Shown in pieces: positions 33,559-42,498 of a stretch of 64,000 bases of DNA. The DNA comes from Mesorhizobium denitrificans (GTDB lineage Bacteria; Pseudomonadota; Alphaproteobacteria; Rhizobiales; Rhizobiaceae): positions 1 through 64,000 of the forward strand of contig NZ_QURN01000003.1 in NCBI RefSeq assembly GCF_003403035.1, in the 5' to 3' direction. The notes under the pieces were generated by a model that saw only the letters and a list, made by a program, of their open reading frames with translations, did no database searches and was not told the origin of the DNA. Position numbers and translations under genes: made by a program. Each line of letters opens with the position of its first letter. Position 1 is the first letter of the stretch.

Positions 33559-34161
33559 ATGGGTAGCAAACCAATTCTGCGATACGGCTTATCGGCTGTG
33601 CTGGTCGCGAGCTTTGCCGGTGGCGTCGTTGCCGCAGAGCGCGACGGCATTGTTATAAAGTTGCAACACTACGACATCGCGGGCGAAACTCCGCGCGCGC
33701 TGTTTGTTTCGATGGTCAAGCGCGGACCAAAGGATGGATTTCGCAGCCGCGCCATCGCGCAAACGCAATACCATACCGACTGGAACACGAAGCTGAGTTA
33801 TGGCAAGGGCGCGTGCCGCGTGGTGAGCGCCGAACCGCGCGCAACGATCACCTATATCTATCCGCAGCCGCCCGCCGAAACCCGCACAACACGCCGGTGG
33901 AACCGCTTCATGGCTGGAATTATGAAGCACGAACGTCAGCATGGACGCTATGTACGCGAAATGCTTGCAGAGGCGCGCAAGTCGATACTCGGCTTGAAGA
34001 CTGCAAGTGATCCGGATTGCAAACGCACGCGCGCGGAAATGAAACGCCGTGTCAGCCGCATTCACGATCTATACGAAGACAAACAGCGCGCTTTTGATGT
34101 TCGCGAGCATAAGGATGGCGCGACCATTGATCGCCTCATCAAGGCGTTCGTGAACGACTGA
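33559..34161 (+). CDS. DUF922-family secreted putative Zn-dependent protease, second paralogue
   Basis: The 200-residue protein has a signal peptide (YGLSAVLVASFAGGVVAAE) and the same core as the protein ending at 18957: GACRVVSAEPRATITYIYP, then HERQHG as the HExxH-type motif, then a basic helical tail ending in FVND. The start ATG 33559 has no clear ribosome site; GTG 33541 in frame is an alternative. The last 23 bases overlap the convergent gene at 34139. Confidence 0.78.
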   Translation: MGSKPILRYGLSAVLVASFAGGVVAAERDGIVIKLQHYDIAGETPRALFVSMVKRGPKDGFRSRAIAQTQYHTDWNTKLSYGKGACRVVSAEPRATITYIYPQPPAETRTTRRWNRFMAGIMKHERQHGRYVREMLAEARKSILGLKTASDPDCKRTRAEMKRRVSRIHDLYEDKQRAFDVREHKDGATIDRLIKAFVND

Positions 34162-35149
34162 CCGTTGTTGCTAGCACTGTCTGTTGCGGCTCCGACTCGC
34201 CCTCCTCGGGCGCAATCGAAAATTCGACAAGCACCGGTAGGTGGTCCGATCCGACCGCCTCCAGCGTCCGCGCTGAATGAACGACAATGCGCCCCTTGGT
34301 CATGACCTGATCGATAGGCAGCCCAAGAAACTTGAAGCTTTCCGGCAAAGCATGATCGCCTATCCATGTCGGCCCGAAATGCTCAATTCGGGTGAATCCG
34401 CCCAGCGCTGCCATCTCGCGCACCGTGACGCTCCAAGGAGCCGCATTAAAATCGCCCGCCGCAATTGCTGTGCTGCCAAGCATTTGAAGCAGAGGAGCGT
34501 GTGATTCAACGGCCTCAGCCTGCTCAAATGGCCAGGGCCAAGGCAGATGAATTGCCATGACGTCTATCAATCGCCCATTGAGATCGACCTGCGCCAGCGC
34601 CACTCCACCATTTTCTGAACAATATGCGTTGTGCCCCTTATCCATCGAGCGCCGCGACAAGATTACCGTGCTTGCGTTCCCCTCCTGACAGTCCACTTTG
34701 TAAGGATAGGCCTTCCTGATCAGATCAAGCTGCACCCGCCACTTATCGTTGACCTCTTCCAGCGTGACGATGTCGGGATGTTCCCGCGCGATGAGCGAAA
34801 GCACGGCTTTCGGATCATGATTTCCGAAATAGGCATTGAGTTGGAGAAGCTTGTAAACCGGCTGACCCGACGGCAAAGGATCCATTTCCGAATCCAGGAT
34901 ATGTGGAACGGTAACGGCCACGCATCCAGCGGAAAGCAGAACCGCAGCCAGCGCGTGCAGCCGATAGCCCAGTACGAGCAACGCGATCCCGCAAAGGAAA
35001 AGCAGCGCGGCCAGATGCACACGGAAATGTGCAAATGCATCGAACGCAGGATGCACGCGCCCGAAGAACCCGAAAACAAGCGCTACGCTGACGATTAACG
35101 TCAGAACCAGCACCAGCAGACGAAGCCCGCCAGATTTCGTTTCATCCAT
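34139..35149 (-). CDS. Endonuclease/exonuclease/phosphatase-family membrane protein
   Basis: Three hydrophobic segments in the first 90 residues anchor a C-terminal EEP domain (KLLQLNAYFGNHD, PDIVTLEEVND, AIAAGDFNAAPWS, LPIDQVMTK, GSDHLPVLVEF), with the metal-binding Glu, Asp-Asn and Ser-Asp-His residues in place. Proteins of this type act on nucleic acids, inositol phosphates or sphingolipids. ATG 35149 lies within the end of glnE (ATGGATGA), an 8-base overlap that implies coupled translation. Confidence 0.8.
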   Translation of the reverse strand: MDETKSGGLRLLVLVLTLIVSVALVFGFFGRVHPAFDAFAHFRVHLAALLFLCGIALLVLGYRLHALAAVLLSAGCVAVTVPHILDSEMDPLPSGQPVYKLLQLNAYFGNHDPKAVLSLIAREHPDIVTLEEVNDKWRVQLDLIRKAYPYKVDCQEGNASTVILSRRSMDKGHNAYCSENGGVALAQVDLNGRLIDVMAIHLPWPWPFEQAEAVESHAPLLQMLGSTAIAAGDFNAAPWSVTVREMAALGGFTRIEHFGPTWIGDHALPESFKFLGLPIDQVMTKGRIVVHSARTLEAVGSDHLPVLVEFSIAPEEGESEPQQTVLATTVSRSRTP

Positions 35150-38126
35150 TCGTTGCACTCTTGCGCGACTTGCCGCCAGCTTTCAGCAGCGCGTTGAAAT
35201 GGCTGCGCACATTCGCGGCGGTGTCTTTCAGCGTGGCTTCCAGAACGCTGAAATCCGGCGCATCGGCAACAGTCAAAAGCAGGTCGGCCATGCTTGGTGG
35301 TAGATCATTCCGGTCGAGCGGTCCGGTTAAGCAGAGGCGTATCACCTGCGTCAGCCCCGAATAAAACGCATACGCCTCTGACAGTTCCTGCCTGATTTGA
35401 GCATTGGCTAATTCCGGCTTCAGCCGCGCCAGCACCTGCCCCCTGCCCGTGTGACGGCTTTCACCCTCGACATTGCCGGTCAGCGCGGCACATTGCGCGA
35501 TGAATTCAAGATCGATCAGACCGCCCGGTATCAGTTTGATATCCCATAAATCTCGCGGCGGCTTTTCCGTCTCGATGGTTTTGCGCATCTCCACGGCATC
35601 AGCGAAAACCTTCGCCGCATCGCTTGGCCGCGCCAAAATCTCAGCAACGATCTGCGCCACCTCCTCGCAGAATGAAAGGTCACCAGCAGTAGGACGGCCA
35701 CGAGTCAGCGCCATATGCTCCCATGTCCAGGCCTCGGTTTCCTGATACTTGCGAAACGCATCCACATGCGTTGCCACCGGCCCCTTATTGCCAGAGGGAC
35801 GCAGCCGCAAATCGAGTTCGTAGAGTATCCCTTCCGCCGTGGGCGCTGAGACAGCCGCTATCAGCCGCTGCGTCATTCGCGAATAATAATGCGATGGAGC
35901 GAGCGGCCTTTCACCATCAGACTCGTCGGCTTCCGCATCATGATCGTAGAGCAATATCAGGTCGATGTCCGAGCCCGCCGTCAATTCACGGCTGCCCAGT
36001 TTGCCCATGCCTAATATGCAAACGCGCCCGCCCTTGATGCGGCCATGCCGAAGCGCGAACTCATCTTGCACAGCATCCAGAGCCGCCCCCACGGTCAAGT
36101 CAGCGAGGTCCGAGAACGCCTTTCCCGCCCGAAATGCATCGATCGAGCCTGCCAGCAGCCGCACGCCGATCAAGAACTTCTGCTCGTCTGCAAAGATACG
36201 AAGCCGATCCAGTACGGTTTCGTAATTGGATATGCCATCCAGAAAAGCCGCCAGTCGCGCGGAAAGATAGGCGCGGTCCGGCAGGTCCGTCATCAACGCC
36301 GGGTCCAGCAAACCGTCGAAAACATGCGCGCGCCGCGTTATGATTGCTGCGAGCCGTGGCGCGGCGCCCATGATCGTCGCGAGCAATCGCAACAGCCTTG
36401 GATTTGATTGCAGCAGCGAGAACAACTGAATACCTGCCGGAAGGCCCGCAAGAAATTCATCAAAACGCAGCAGCGCCTCGTCGGCCCGTCGCGTATCACC
36501 AAAGGCCTCCAGCAGCGCTGGAGTAAGCTCGGTCAGCCTTTCCCGCGCCTCGGCTGATTGCGTTGCGCGATATCGTCCACGATGCCAGTTGCGTATCACG
36601 CGGCAAATGTCGCTAGGCCGCTGAAAGCCAAGGTTCGCAAGGGTTTGCAGCGTATCGGGATCGTCCACATCGCCTGTGAAAACCAGATTTCCGATGCCAG
36701 ACGACAATTGCGGTGCCGCTTCAAACAGCGCCGCATAATGTCCTTCCACATCGTGCAAGGCCGCCCGAAAATCCTGAGAGAACGCATCGGTCGTAGGATA
36801 GCCGAGCAGATGCGCGATACGTTCCAGCCCCTCATCATCATCCGGCAGAGTATGGGTCTGCTCGTCGGCCACGACTTGAATCGCGTGTTCGACCTGCCGC
36901 AAAAACCAGTAGCGCGCAGCGAGCGTCTCGCTTGCTTCCCGCGTAATCCAGCCATGCTGTTCAAGCTGCGCGAGCATAGGAACGGTCGCGCGTCCGCGCA
37001 ATTCAGGGAACCGGCCGCCAGCGATAAGCTGCTGAGTCTGCACAAAAAACTCGATTTCGCGAATGCCCCCGCGCCCGAGCTTTACGTTGTGGCCACGCAC
37101 GGCGATCTCGCCCAATCCTTTATGCGCATGGATCTGCCGCTTGATCGAATGCACATCGGCAATCGCCGCGTAGTCCAGATATTTGCGCCAGACATAGGGC
37201 GTCAGTTCCTTAAGAAAGGCCGCGCCAGCCTGCAAATCTCCGGCTATGGGGCGCGCCTTTATCATCGCGGCGCGTTCCCAGTTCTGACCACGGCTTTCGT
37301 AATAATGAAGCGCCGCCTGAACCGGGATAGCCAACGGCGTCGATCCTGGATCGGGCCGCAGCCGCAGATCGGTGCGGAAAACATAGCCGTGTTCAGTACG
37401 GTCCTGCAGGATGCGGACGAGCCGACGCGTCAGCCGCGAAAACAGGTCGGTTGCATCAAACGGATCGATAACCGCCTCAGATTCAGGCTCGAAGAAAACA
37501 ACAAGATCGATGTCGGACGAAAAATTGAGTTCGAACGCGCCCAGCTTGCCCATGCCGAGCACGATGAACCCCGAACCTACGGAAGGATGGTTCAGGTCTT
37601 TCAGCTTCAATTTGCCTTGGCGATGTGCATCTGCGAGCAGAAAATCCACCGCCGCACCGGTGGCCGCATCGGCCAAATCACTTAGCGCGCGCACCGTGCG
37701 CTCGGGCTGCCATTCACCCGCAAGGTCAGCGAGCGCGATCAGGAAATGCGCCTCTGACTTCAGCAGGCGAAGCGAGGCCATCAGGCTCGCCTCGTTGACA
37801 TCTTCGGCGCGCGGCAGTGCAGCGATTTCGTTCAAGATTGCAGCAACACGTTCGCTGGCATTGCGGTCCAGCAACCCCTCCAAAAATCGCGGATTGCGTC
37901 GCGCCGTGTCCCGCAGAAAATCGGAAAGCTCAAACACTGCCGCCAGAAAGTCGCGCTGAGGGCCCTTGCCTTCCAGCAGTGCGGCGATACGTGGCAAATC
38001 GCTATCGCGCGCCTGTGCGGCGATGTCTCTTGCCTCGCTATCTGCATCCTTTTCGTTGAGTGGTGTCACCGCCCGTGAAATTTCAAGATGCAGGGAGGGC
38101 CGCTTGTCCGACCGCTTTTCACTCAT
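35142..38126 (-). CDS. glnE: Bifunctional glutamine synthetase adenylyltransferase/adenylyl-removing enzyme
   Basis: GlnE adds and removes AMP on glutamine synthetase in answer to PII and glutamine, setting nitrogen assimilation. The 994 residues carry two nucleotidyltransferase domains: the N-terminal adenylyl-removase with SSDIDLVVFFE (near 200) and the C-terminal adenylyltransferase with GSDIDLILLYDHD (near 715), each followed by a GlnD-UR_UTase helical domain. It starts inside the end of the histidine kinase gene (ATGA, 4-base overlap), so it is part of the two-component operon. Confidence 0.97.
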   Translation of the reverse strand: MSEKRSDKRPSLHLEISRAVTPLNEKDADSEARDIAAQARDSDLPRIAALLEGKGPQRDFLAAVFELSDFLRDTARRNPRFLEGLLDRNASERVAAILNEIAALPRAEDVNEASLMASLRLLKSEAHFLIALADLAGEWQPERTVRALSDLADAATGAAVDFLLADAHRQGKLKLKDLNHPSVGSGFIVLGMGKLGAFELNFSSDIDLVVFFEPESEAVIDPFDATDLFSRLTRRLVRILQDRTEHGYVFRTDLRLRPDPGSTPLAIPVQAALHYYESRGQNWERAAMIKARPIAGDLQAGAAFLKELTPYVWRKYLDYAAIADVHSIKRQIHAHKGLGEIAVRGHNVKLGRGGIREIEFFVQTQQLIAGGRFPELRGRATVPMLAQLEQHGWITREASETLAARYWFLRQVEHAIQVVADEQTHTLPDDDEGLERIAHLLGYPTTDAFSQDFRAALHDVEGHYAALFEAAPQLSSGIGNLVFTGDVDDPDTLQTLANLGFQRPSDICRVIRNWHRGRYRATQSAEARERLTELTPALLEAFGDTRRADEALLRFDEFLAGLPAGIQLFSLLQSNPRLLRLLATIMGAAPRLAAIITRRAHVFDGLLDPALMTDLPDRAYLSARLAAFLDGISNYETVLDRLRIFADEQKFLIGVRLLAGSIDAFRAGKAFSDLADLTVGAALDAVQDEFALRHGRIKGGRVCILGMGKLGSRELTAGSDIDLILLYDHDAEADESDGERPLAPSHYYSRMTQRLIAAVSAPTAEGILYELDLRLRPSGNKGPVATHVDAFRKYQETEAWTWEHMALTRGRPTAGDLSFCEEVAQIVAEILARPSDAAKVFADAVEMRKTIETEKPPRDLWDIKLIPGGLIDLEFIAQCAALTGNVEGESRHTGRGQVLARLKPELANAQIRQELSEAYAFYSGLTQVIRLCLTGPLDRNDLPPSMADLLLTVADAPDFSVLEATLKDTAANVRSHFNALLKAGGKSRKSATNG

Positions 38127-39577
38127 TCCGAATCTCGTTGGCCATGAAATGTCATCACAACCAATAGTCCGGGATTTGCCGAAAGAACATCAAGTTTGCC
38201 GCCATGAAATTTCATAACGGCCTTGGCGAGGCTCAGACCCAATCCTGAACCCGGCTGGGAACGACTCTTTTCCAACCGTACGAACCGCTCCGTAACGCGG
38301 TGTCTGTCGGCTTCTTCGGCAATACCGGGACCATTATCGCGAACGCGGATCACGCAATCGCCCTTCTCCTGCGCCAGCGATATTTCAACCTTGGGCGCTT
38401 CGGAGGAACCAGCGGAATATTTGATCGCGTTGTCCACGATGTTGGAAAGCGCCTGCGCTACCAATTCCCTGTTGCCCTTTATGCTGCAACCCGACTGCAC
38501 ACGACTTGTAAGCGCAACGCCAGCTTCCTCTGCAACGGGATCGTAAAGTTCAGCCACATCGGCAACGGCCTCCGCAAGATCGACAGGCTCCACTTGCTCG
38601 GCAGAATAGCCCGCCTCAAGTCGCGAAATCATCAGGATCGCGTTGAACGTACGGATCAACTGGTCCGACTCTGAAATCGTGGCTTCCAGCGCCTGCCTGT
38701 ATTCTGCTGCTTTCGGCTTGCCCGTCAGTGCGGCTTCTGCCCGATTGCGCAGTCTGGTGAGCGGCGTTTTAAGATCATGCGCGATGTTGTCGGAAACTTC
38801 CTTGAGCCCGTCATTGAGTTCGCCGATACGCGACAGCATGACGTTCAGGTTTTCGGAAAGCCGGTCAAATTCGTCGCCCGCGCCGGACACGGGCAACCTC
38901 CCGGTCAGGTCACCGCCCATGATGCGCTTGCTTGCAGCCGATACGCTGTCGATCCGCTTCAATGCGCGCCGCCCGACAAAAAACCAGATCAACAACCCGC
39001 CGAAGGCCATCGTGCCGAGCGAAATGACAAGTGCCTGCCGAATGGCCGAGCGGAACCGCTCAGGCTCACCAAGGTCACGTCCTACAAGCAGGATCATCTG
39101 GTTGGGCAATCGCAACACCAGCGCCAGTGCTTTGTGCCCGTCTGAATTGCGATCAACTTCGGTCAAGGTGCCTTCGCGCTCACCCTCCACCTGTGGCGAA
39201 CCCTCGCCGAAGCGCTTGTATGAGAATGGGCGTTGCGTCCATCCATCGACATCGAAAACGCCCGGTTCAAGGCTTTCGACATTGCCGGAAAGTATCCGGC
39301 CCTGACTGTCTGCAATGAGGTAGAGGTTTGCACCCGGCTGTCGCGAGCGGCTCGCGACCATGCGCACCAACAACGGCAACCCGCCGCGCGAATAAGCGCG
39401 CCCGAGGTCTGACGCTTCGGCTGTTATCGCCTCTTGTGTCTGGTCGTTCAGCAGCCGCGCAGACATCGCCGTCATGTACAGCACAAGCATCACCGCACAG
39501 GCGGCGAACAATAGCAGGTAGAGCGCAGACAGCCGGAAGGCTGTTGTCTTGAGCGCGGCAGGTATCCTCCAGGCCAC
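38123..39577 (-). CDS. Sensor histidine kinase
   Basis: The 484 residues comprise a transmembrane segment near 18-35 (ALYLLLFAACAVMLVLYM), a periplasmic domain, a second membrane segment near 180-200, a HAMP linker, HisKA with IAHDLKTPLTRLRNR (His about 263) and HATPase_c (NGPGI, GSGLGLSLAK). It starts 3 bases after the response regulator stop and overlaps glnE by 4 bases. The signal is unknown; neighbouring degP may hint at envelope stress (inference). Confidence 0.92.
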   Translation of the reverse strand: MAWRIPAALKTTAFRLSALYLLLFAACAVMLVLYMTAMSARLLNDQTQEAITAEASDLGRAYSRGGLPLLVRMVASRSRQPGANLYLIADSQGRILSGNVESLEPGVFDVDGWTQRPFSYKRFGEGSPQVEGEREGTLTEVDRNSDGHKALALVLRLPNQMILLVGRDLGEPERFRSAIRQALVISLGTMAFGGLLIWFFVGRRALKRIDSVSAASKRIMGGDLTGRLPVSGAGDEFDRLSENLNVMLSRIGELNDGLKEVSDNIAHDLKTPLTRLRNRAEAALTGKPKAAEYRQALEATISESDQLIRTFNAILMISRLEAGYSAEQVEPVDLAEAVADVAELYDPVAEEAGVALTSRVQSGCSIKGNRELVAQALSNIVDNAIKYSAGSSEAPKVEISLAQEKGDCVIRVRDNGPGIAEEADRHRVTERFVRLEKSRSQPGSGLGLSLAKAVMKFHGGKLDVLSANPGLLVVMTFHGQRDSE

Positions 39578-39580
39578 GCT

Positions 39581-40255
39581 CTATCCGGCCTTCAACATGT
39601 AGCCGGAGCCGCGAACGGTGTGCAGCAGCGGCTTTTCGAATCCCTTCTCGATCTTGCCGCGCAGTCGCGAAACGTGGACGTCGATCACATTGGTCTGCGG
39701 GTCAAAATGATAGTCCCACACATTTTCCAGAAGCATCGTGCGGGTCACGACCTGCCCACTGTGCCGCATCAGATATTCCAGCAGCCTGAATTCACGCGGC
39801 TGCAGCACGATCTCTTTTCCCGCACGTTTGGCGCTGTGCGACAACCGATCCAGTTCCAGATCGCCCACGCGATAGACCGTCTCGACTTCTTTAGCCGCAG
39901 ACCGACGGCTTAGCACCTCGATGCGTGCCAGCAGTTCGGTAAACGCATATGGCTTGGTCAGATAATCATCACCGCCGGCGCGAAGTCCCGTCACACGGTC
40001 ATCCACCTCACCAAGTGCGGAGAGGATAAGCACCGGCGTCACGTTTTCCTTGGCGCGAAGGTCCGCAATCAGCGTAAGACCGTTGCGATGCGGCAGCATC
40101 CTGTCCACGATCAGCACGTCATAGTCGCCGCCATCAGCCATCGCGAAGCCGGTATCGCCATCACCTGCGACATGCGCGTTGTGGCCCGCCTCGCCGAGCG
40201 CCTTTTTCAGGTAGTCGGCGGCTTCCTTATCGTCCTCAATGACCAGAATCTTCAT
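39581..40255 (-). CDS. OmpR-family response regulator
   Basis: The 224 residues comprise a receiver domain (MKILVIEDD, phospho-acceptor Asp51, Lys in LTKPYAF) and a winged-helix DNA-binding domain (about 128-222, with VIDVHVSRLRGKIE). The upstream ORF extension lacks a ribosome site, so ATG 40255 is used. It heads a four-gene operon with its kinase, glnE and the EEP-family gene. The degP gene lies just upstream, separated by a terminator. Confidence 0.92.
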   Translation of the reverse strand: MKILVIEDDKEAADYLKKALGEAGHNAHVAGDGDTGFAMADGGDYDVLIVDRMLPHRNGLTLIADLRAKENVTPVLILSALGEVDDRVTGLRAGGDDYLTKPYAFTELLARIEVLSRRSAAKEVETVYRVGDLELDRLSHSAKRAGKEIVLQPREFRLLEYLMRHSGQVVTRTMLLENVWDYHFDPQTNVIDVHVSRLRGKIEKGFEKPLLHTVRGSGYMLKAG

Positions 40256-40300
40256 GGCGCAATCTATAGCTTGATTCAAATGTCAGCGCAGTTACGCAAA

Positions 40301-40327
40301 GCGGCGGGCCCTTGTCGAGCCCGCCGC
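40301..40327 (-). terminator. Terminator of degP
   Basis: GCGGCGGGC (40301-40309) pairs with GCCCGCCGC (40319-40327) across a 9-base loop, 27 bases after the degP stop. On the minus strand TTTGCG follows, a short U-run. It separates degP from the two-component operon. Confidence 0.6.
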
Positions 40328-40353
40328 CTGCTTCATACCGTACCTATGCCGAC

Positions 40354-41916
40354 TTAACCCTTGGCAATCGGCAACGGCACGAAGCGCGTGTTGTCGTCGC
40401 GGGAAATCTGCACGAGCACCGACTTGCGGCCTGCATCCGATGCAGTCTTCATCGCGTCAGTGACGTCCTTGGTGTCCTTGACCTCGACCGAGTTGATCGA
40501 GCGGATCACGTCACCCGCCTGAATGCCGCGGTCCGCGGCGTCGCTGTCCGGATCGACATCGGTTACGACAAGGCCCTTGCCATCATCTGCGCGCGTTACT
40601 GTGAGGCCGAGATCGGCAAGCGTGCCCGGTTCAACCGGTCCCGGCTGCTCAACCGAAGCCTGCTTCTGGTCGCTCGGCAGTTCTCCGAGTTTGACCTTCA
40701 CCGTCTCGCTCTTGCCATTGCGCCACAGCGCGACGTCAACCGTATCGCCGGGTGCAATGCCGCCGATCATACGGGCCAGTTCACGCGGGCCAGCGACATC
40801 CTTGCCATTAACGGCAGTGATGACATCGCCAGACTTAATGCCAGCCTTAACGCCGGGGCCATCAGCCTGCGGTTCGGAAACAAGAGCGCCCTTGGCTGCA
40901 GACAGGCCGAGCGATTCAGCGACTTCGTCGGTCACCGGCTGAATCTGAACACCAAGCCAGCCGCGTTCCACGCTACCGTCTTTCATCAGTTCGCCAACGA
41001 CCTGCTTCGCAGTCGAAGCCGGAATTGCAAAGGCGATGCCCACATTGCCGCCAGACGGCGAGAAGATTGCGGTATTGATGCCGACAACCTTACCATTCAG
41101 GTTGAACGCCGGACCACCGGAGTTCCCGCGGTTAACGGCTGCGTCGATCTGGATGAAGTCGTCATATGGGCCAGCGCCAATGTCACGGCCACGGGCGGAT
41201 ACGATACCAGCCGTCACAGTGCCGCCAAGGCCGAACGGATTGCCAACCGCAACGACCCAATCGCCAACGCGAATCTGCGAGTCATCCGCGAAATCAACAT
41301 ATGTGAATTTCTGGCTGCCGCCGTCGACCTTGAGAACCGCAAGGTCAGTACGTGGATCGGTGCCGATCAGCTTGGCGTCCAGTTCCTTGCCGTCATCCAT
41401 CACGACCGTGAAGTTCTGGCCGTCCTGAACGACGTGATTGTTGGTAACGAGATAGCCGTCCTCAGAAATGAAGAAGCCGGAACCCTGAGAAACTGGGCGC
41501 GGACCATGCGGACGCTTCGGGCCGGGCTTGCTGTCATCGCGGCGGAATTCGCGCCACTGGCCTGGAGCGCCATTGCCACCGTCACCGTTGCCGTCGCCAC
41601 GGAATTCGCGGAAGAAGCGTTTCAGCGGATGATCGTCTGGAAGATCGTTAAAGCCGCCGGGGCCACCGAACGGACCGCTTTCATCATTGGCTGGCTGAAT
41701 GTTGGACTTCACCTGAACGCTCACGACAGCCGGCGAAACCTGTTGCACGACATCGGCGAAGCTAGGCACCTGCGGCGCCTGCACAGACACCGCTTCCGCA
41801 AAAACCGGAGCTGTGCCGGTGGTGACTGCGCCAAAGCCAACGGCTGCGGCAATCGCCATCGATGCGCCAGCCGCCAGCAGGCGGTCGCGGGTCTTGGAAT
41901 TCTTTTGCTGTTCCAT
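40354..41916 (-). CDS. degP: Periplasmic serine endoprotease DegP/HtrA (Do family)
   Basis: DegP degrades or refolds misfolded envelope proteins. The 520 residues have a signal peptide (RLLAAGASMAIAAAVGFGAV region), a trypsin-like domain with the triad His in NNHVVQDG (near 155), Asp in TDLAVLKV (near 188) and Ser in GNSGGPAF (near 262), then two PDZ domains (about 290-380 and 420-505). A Gly/Asp/Asn-rich loop (GDGNGDGGNGAPG) precedes the triad. The neighbouring palindrome/direct-repeat element at 41991 may control it. Confidence 0.95.
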   Translation of the reverse strand: MEQQKNSKTRDRLLAAGASMAIAAAVGFGAVTTGTAPVFAEAVSVQAPQVPSFADVVQQVSPAVVSVQVKSNIQPANDESGPFGGPGGFNDLPDDHPLKRFFREFRGDGNGDGGNGAPGQWREFRRDDSKPGPKRPHGPRPVSQGSGFFISEDGYLVTNNHVVQDGQNFTVVMDDGKELDAKLIGTDPRTDLAVLKVDGGSQKFTYVDFADDSQIRVGDWVVAVGNPFGLGGTVTAGIVSARGRDIGAGPYDDFIQIDAAVNRGNSGGPAFNLNGKVVGINTAIFSPSGGNVGIAFAIPASTAKQVVGELMKDGSVERGWLGVQIQPVTDEVAESLGLSAAKGALVSEPQADGPGVKAGIKSGDVITAVNGKDVAGPRELARMIGGIAPGDTVDVALWRNGKSETVKVKLGELPSDQKQASVEQPGPVEPGTLADLGLTVTRADDGKGLVVTDVDPDSDAADRGIQAGDVIRSINSVEVKDTKDVTDAMKTASDAGRKSVLVQISRDDNTRFVPLPIAKG

Positions 41917-41990
41917 TTTTCCTGATCCTTCTCGATAGGTGGAGCGATCACCTGACCGGCACCTTATGGTTGGAAGGTAGGAAAGCCCGG

Positions 41991-42028
41991 ATTACGAAGC
42001 CATGACCTGCGCATGAAACTTTCGTAAT
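41991..42028 (-). promoter_or_regulatory. Composite operator or hairpin upstream of degP
   Basis: ATTACGAA (41991-41998) and TTCGTAAT (42021-42028) form an inverted repeat 22 bp apart. Between them CATGA occurs at 42001-42005 and 42012-42016, an 11-bp-period direct repeat as used by OmpR-family regulators. It lies 75-112 bases upstream of degP and just after the ccmH stop, so it could be a degP operator, a ccm terminator, or both. Confidence 0.45.
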
Positions 42029-42036
42029 GTTGGCCG

Positions 42037-42498
42037 TCAGTTTTGCCCCTTGCCGAGGATCTCATCGAGCCTCGCTTCTTCTTCGGACGTCAGCTTTTCC
42101 GGCGCGCGGCGCATATCAGAGCGCGCGCGCGTCAGCGCATAGGCTATGCCTGCGAGCAACAAAACGGCGGGCGTTGCCCACAATATCGCGTTGCGCCAAC
42201 TAAAGCGCGGCTGCAGCAGCACGAACTCGCCGTAGCGCGCAACAACATAGTCGATCACCTGTTGGTCGCTGTCGCCCGCAGTCAGGCGTTCGCGCACCAG
42301 TATGCGCAAGTCGCGCGCGAGGTCGGCGTTCGAATCATCGATGGATTGATTCTGGCAGACCATGCAGCGAAGCCCTGCCGAAAGATTGCGCGCGCGCGCC
42401 TCAAGCACAGGGTCTTTCAGCACCTCGTCCGGCTGCACCGCGAAAGCGGGCGCAGCCAAGGCAGCAAGCATCAGCATAAGTGCCAGAAATCGCCGCAT
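42037..42498 (-). CDS. ccmH: Cytochrome c maturation protein CcmH (CycL)
   Basis: CcmH is a membrane-anchored thiol oxidoreductase that prepares apocytochrome c for haem attachment. The 153 residues have a signal peptide ([20 protein letters not shown]), the motif [10 protein letters not shown] (Cys pair near 43-46) and one C-terminal membrane segment ([19 protein letters not shown]). The ATG shares one base with the ccmF stop (TGATG), so translation is coupled; the longer ORF upstream is not used. Confidence 0.95.
   Translation of the reverse strand: MRRFLALMLMLAALAAPAFAVQPDEVLKDPVLEARARNLSAGLRCMVCQNQSIDDSNADLARDLRILVRERLTAGDSDQQVIDYVVARYGEFVLLQPRFSWRNAILWATPAVLLLAGIAYALTRARSDMRRAPEKLTSEEEARLDEILGKGQN

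Noticed and set aside
40312-41925. 537-codon open frame on the plus strand
   Set aside because: It mirrors degP on the other strand; degP has an intact triad and PDZ domains, and the mirror protein has no recognisable pattern.
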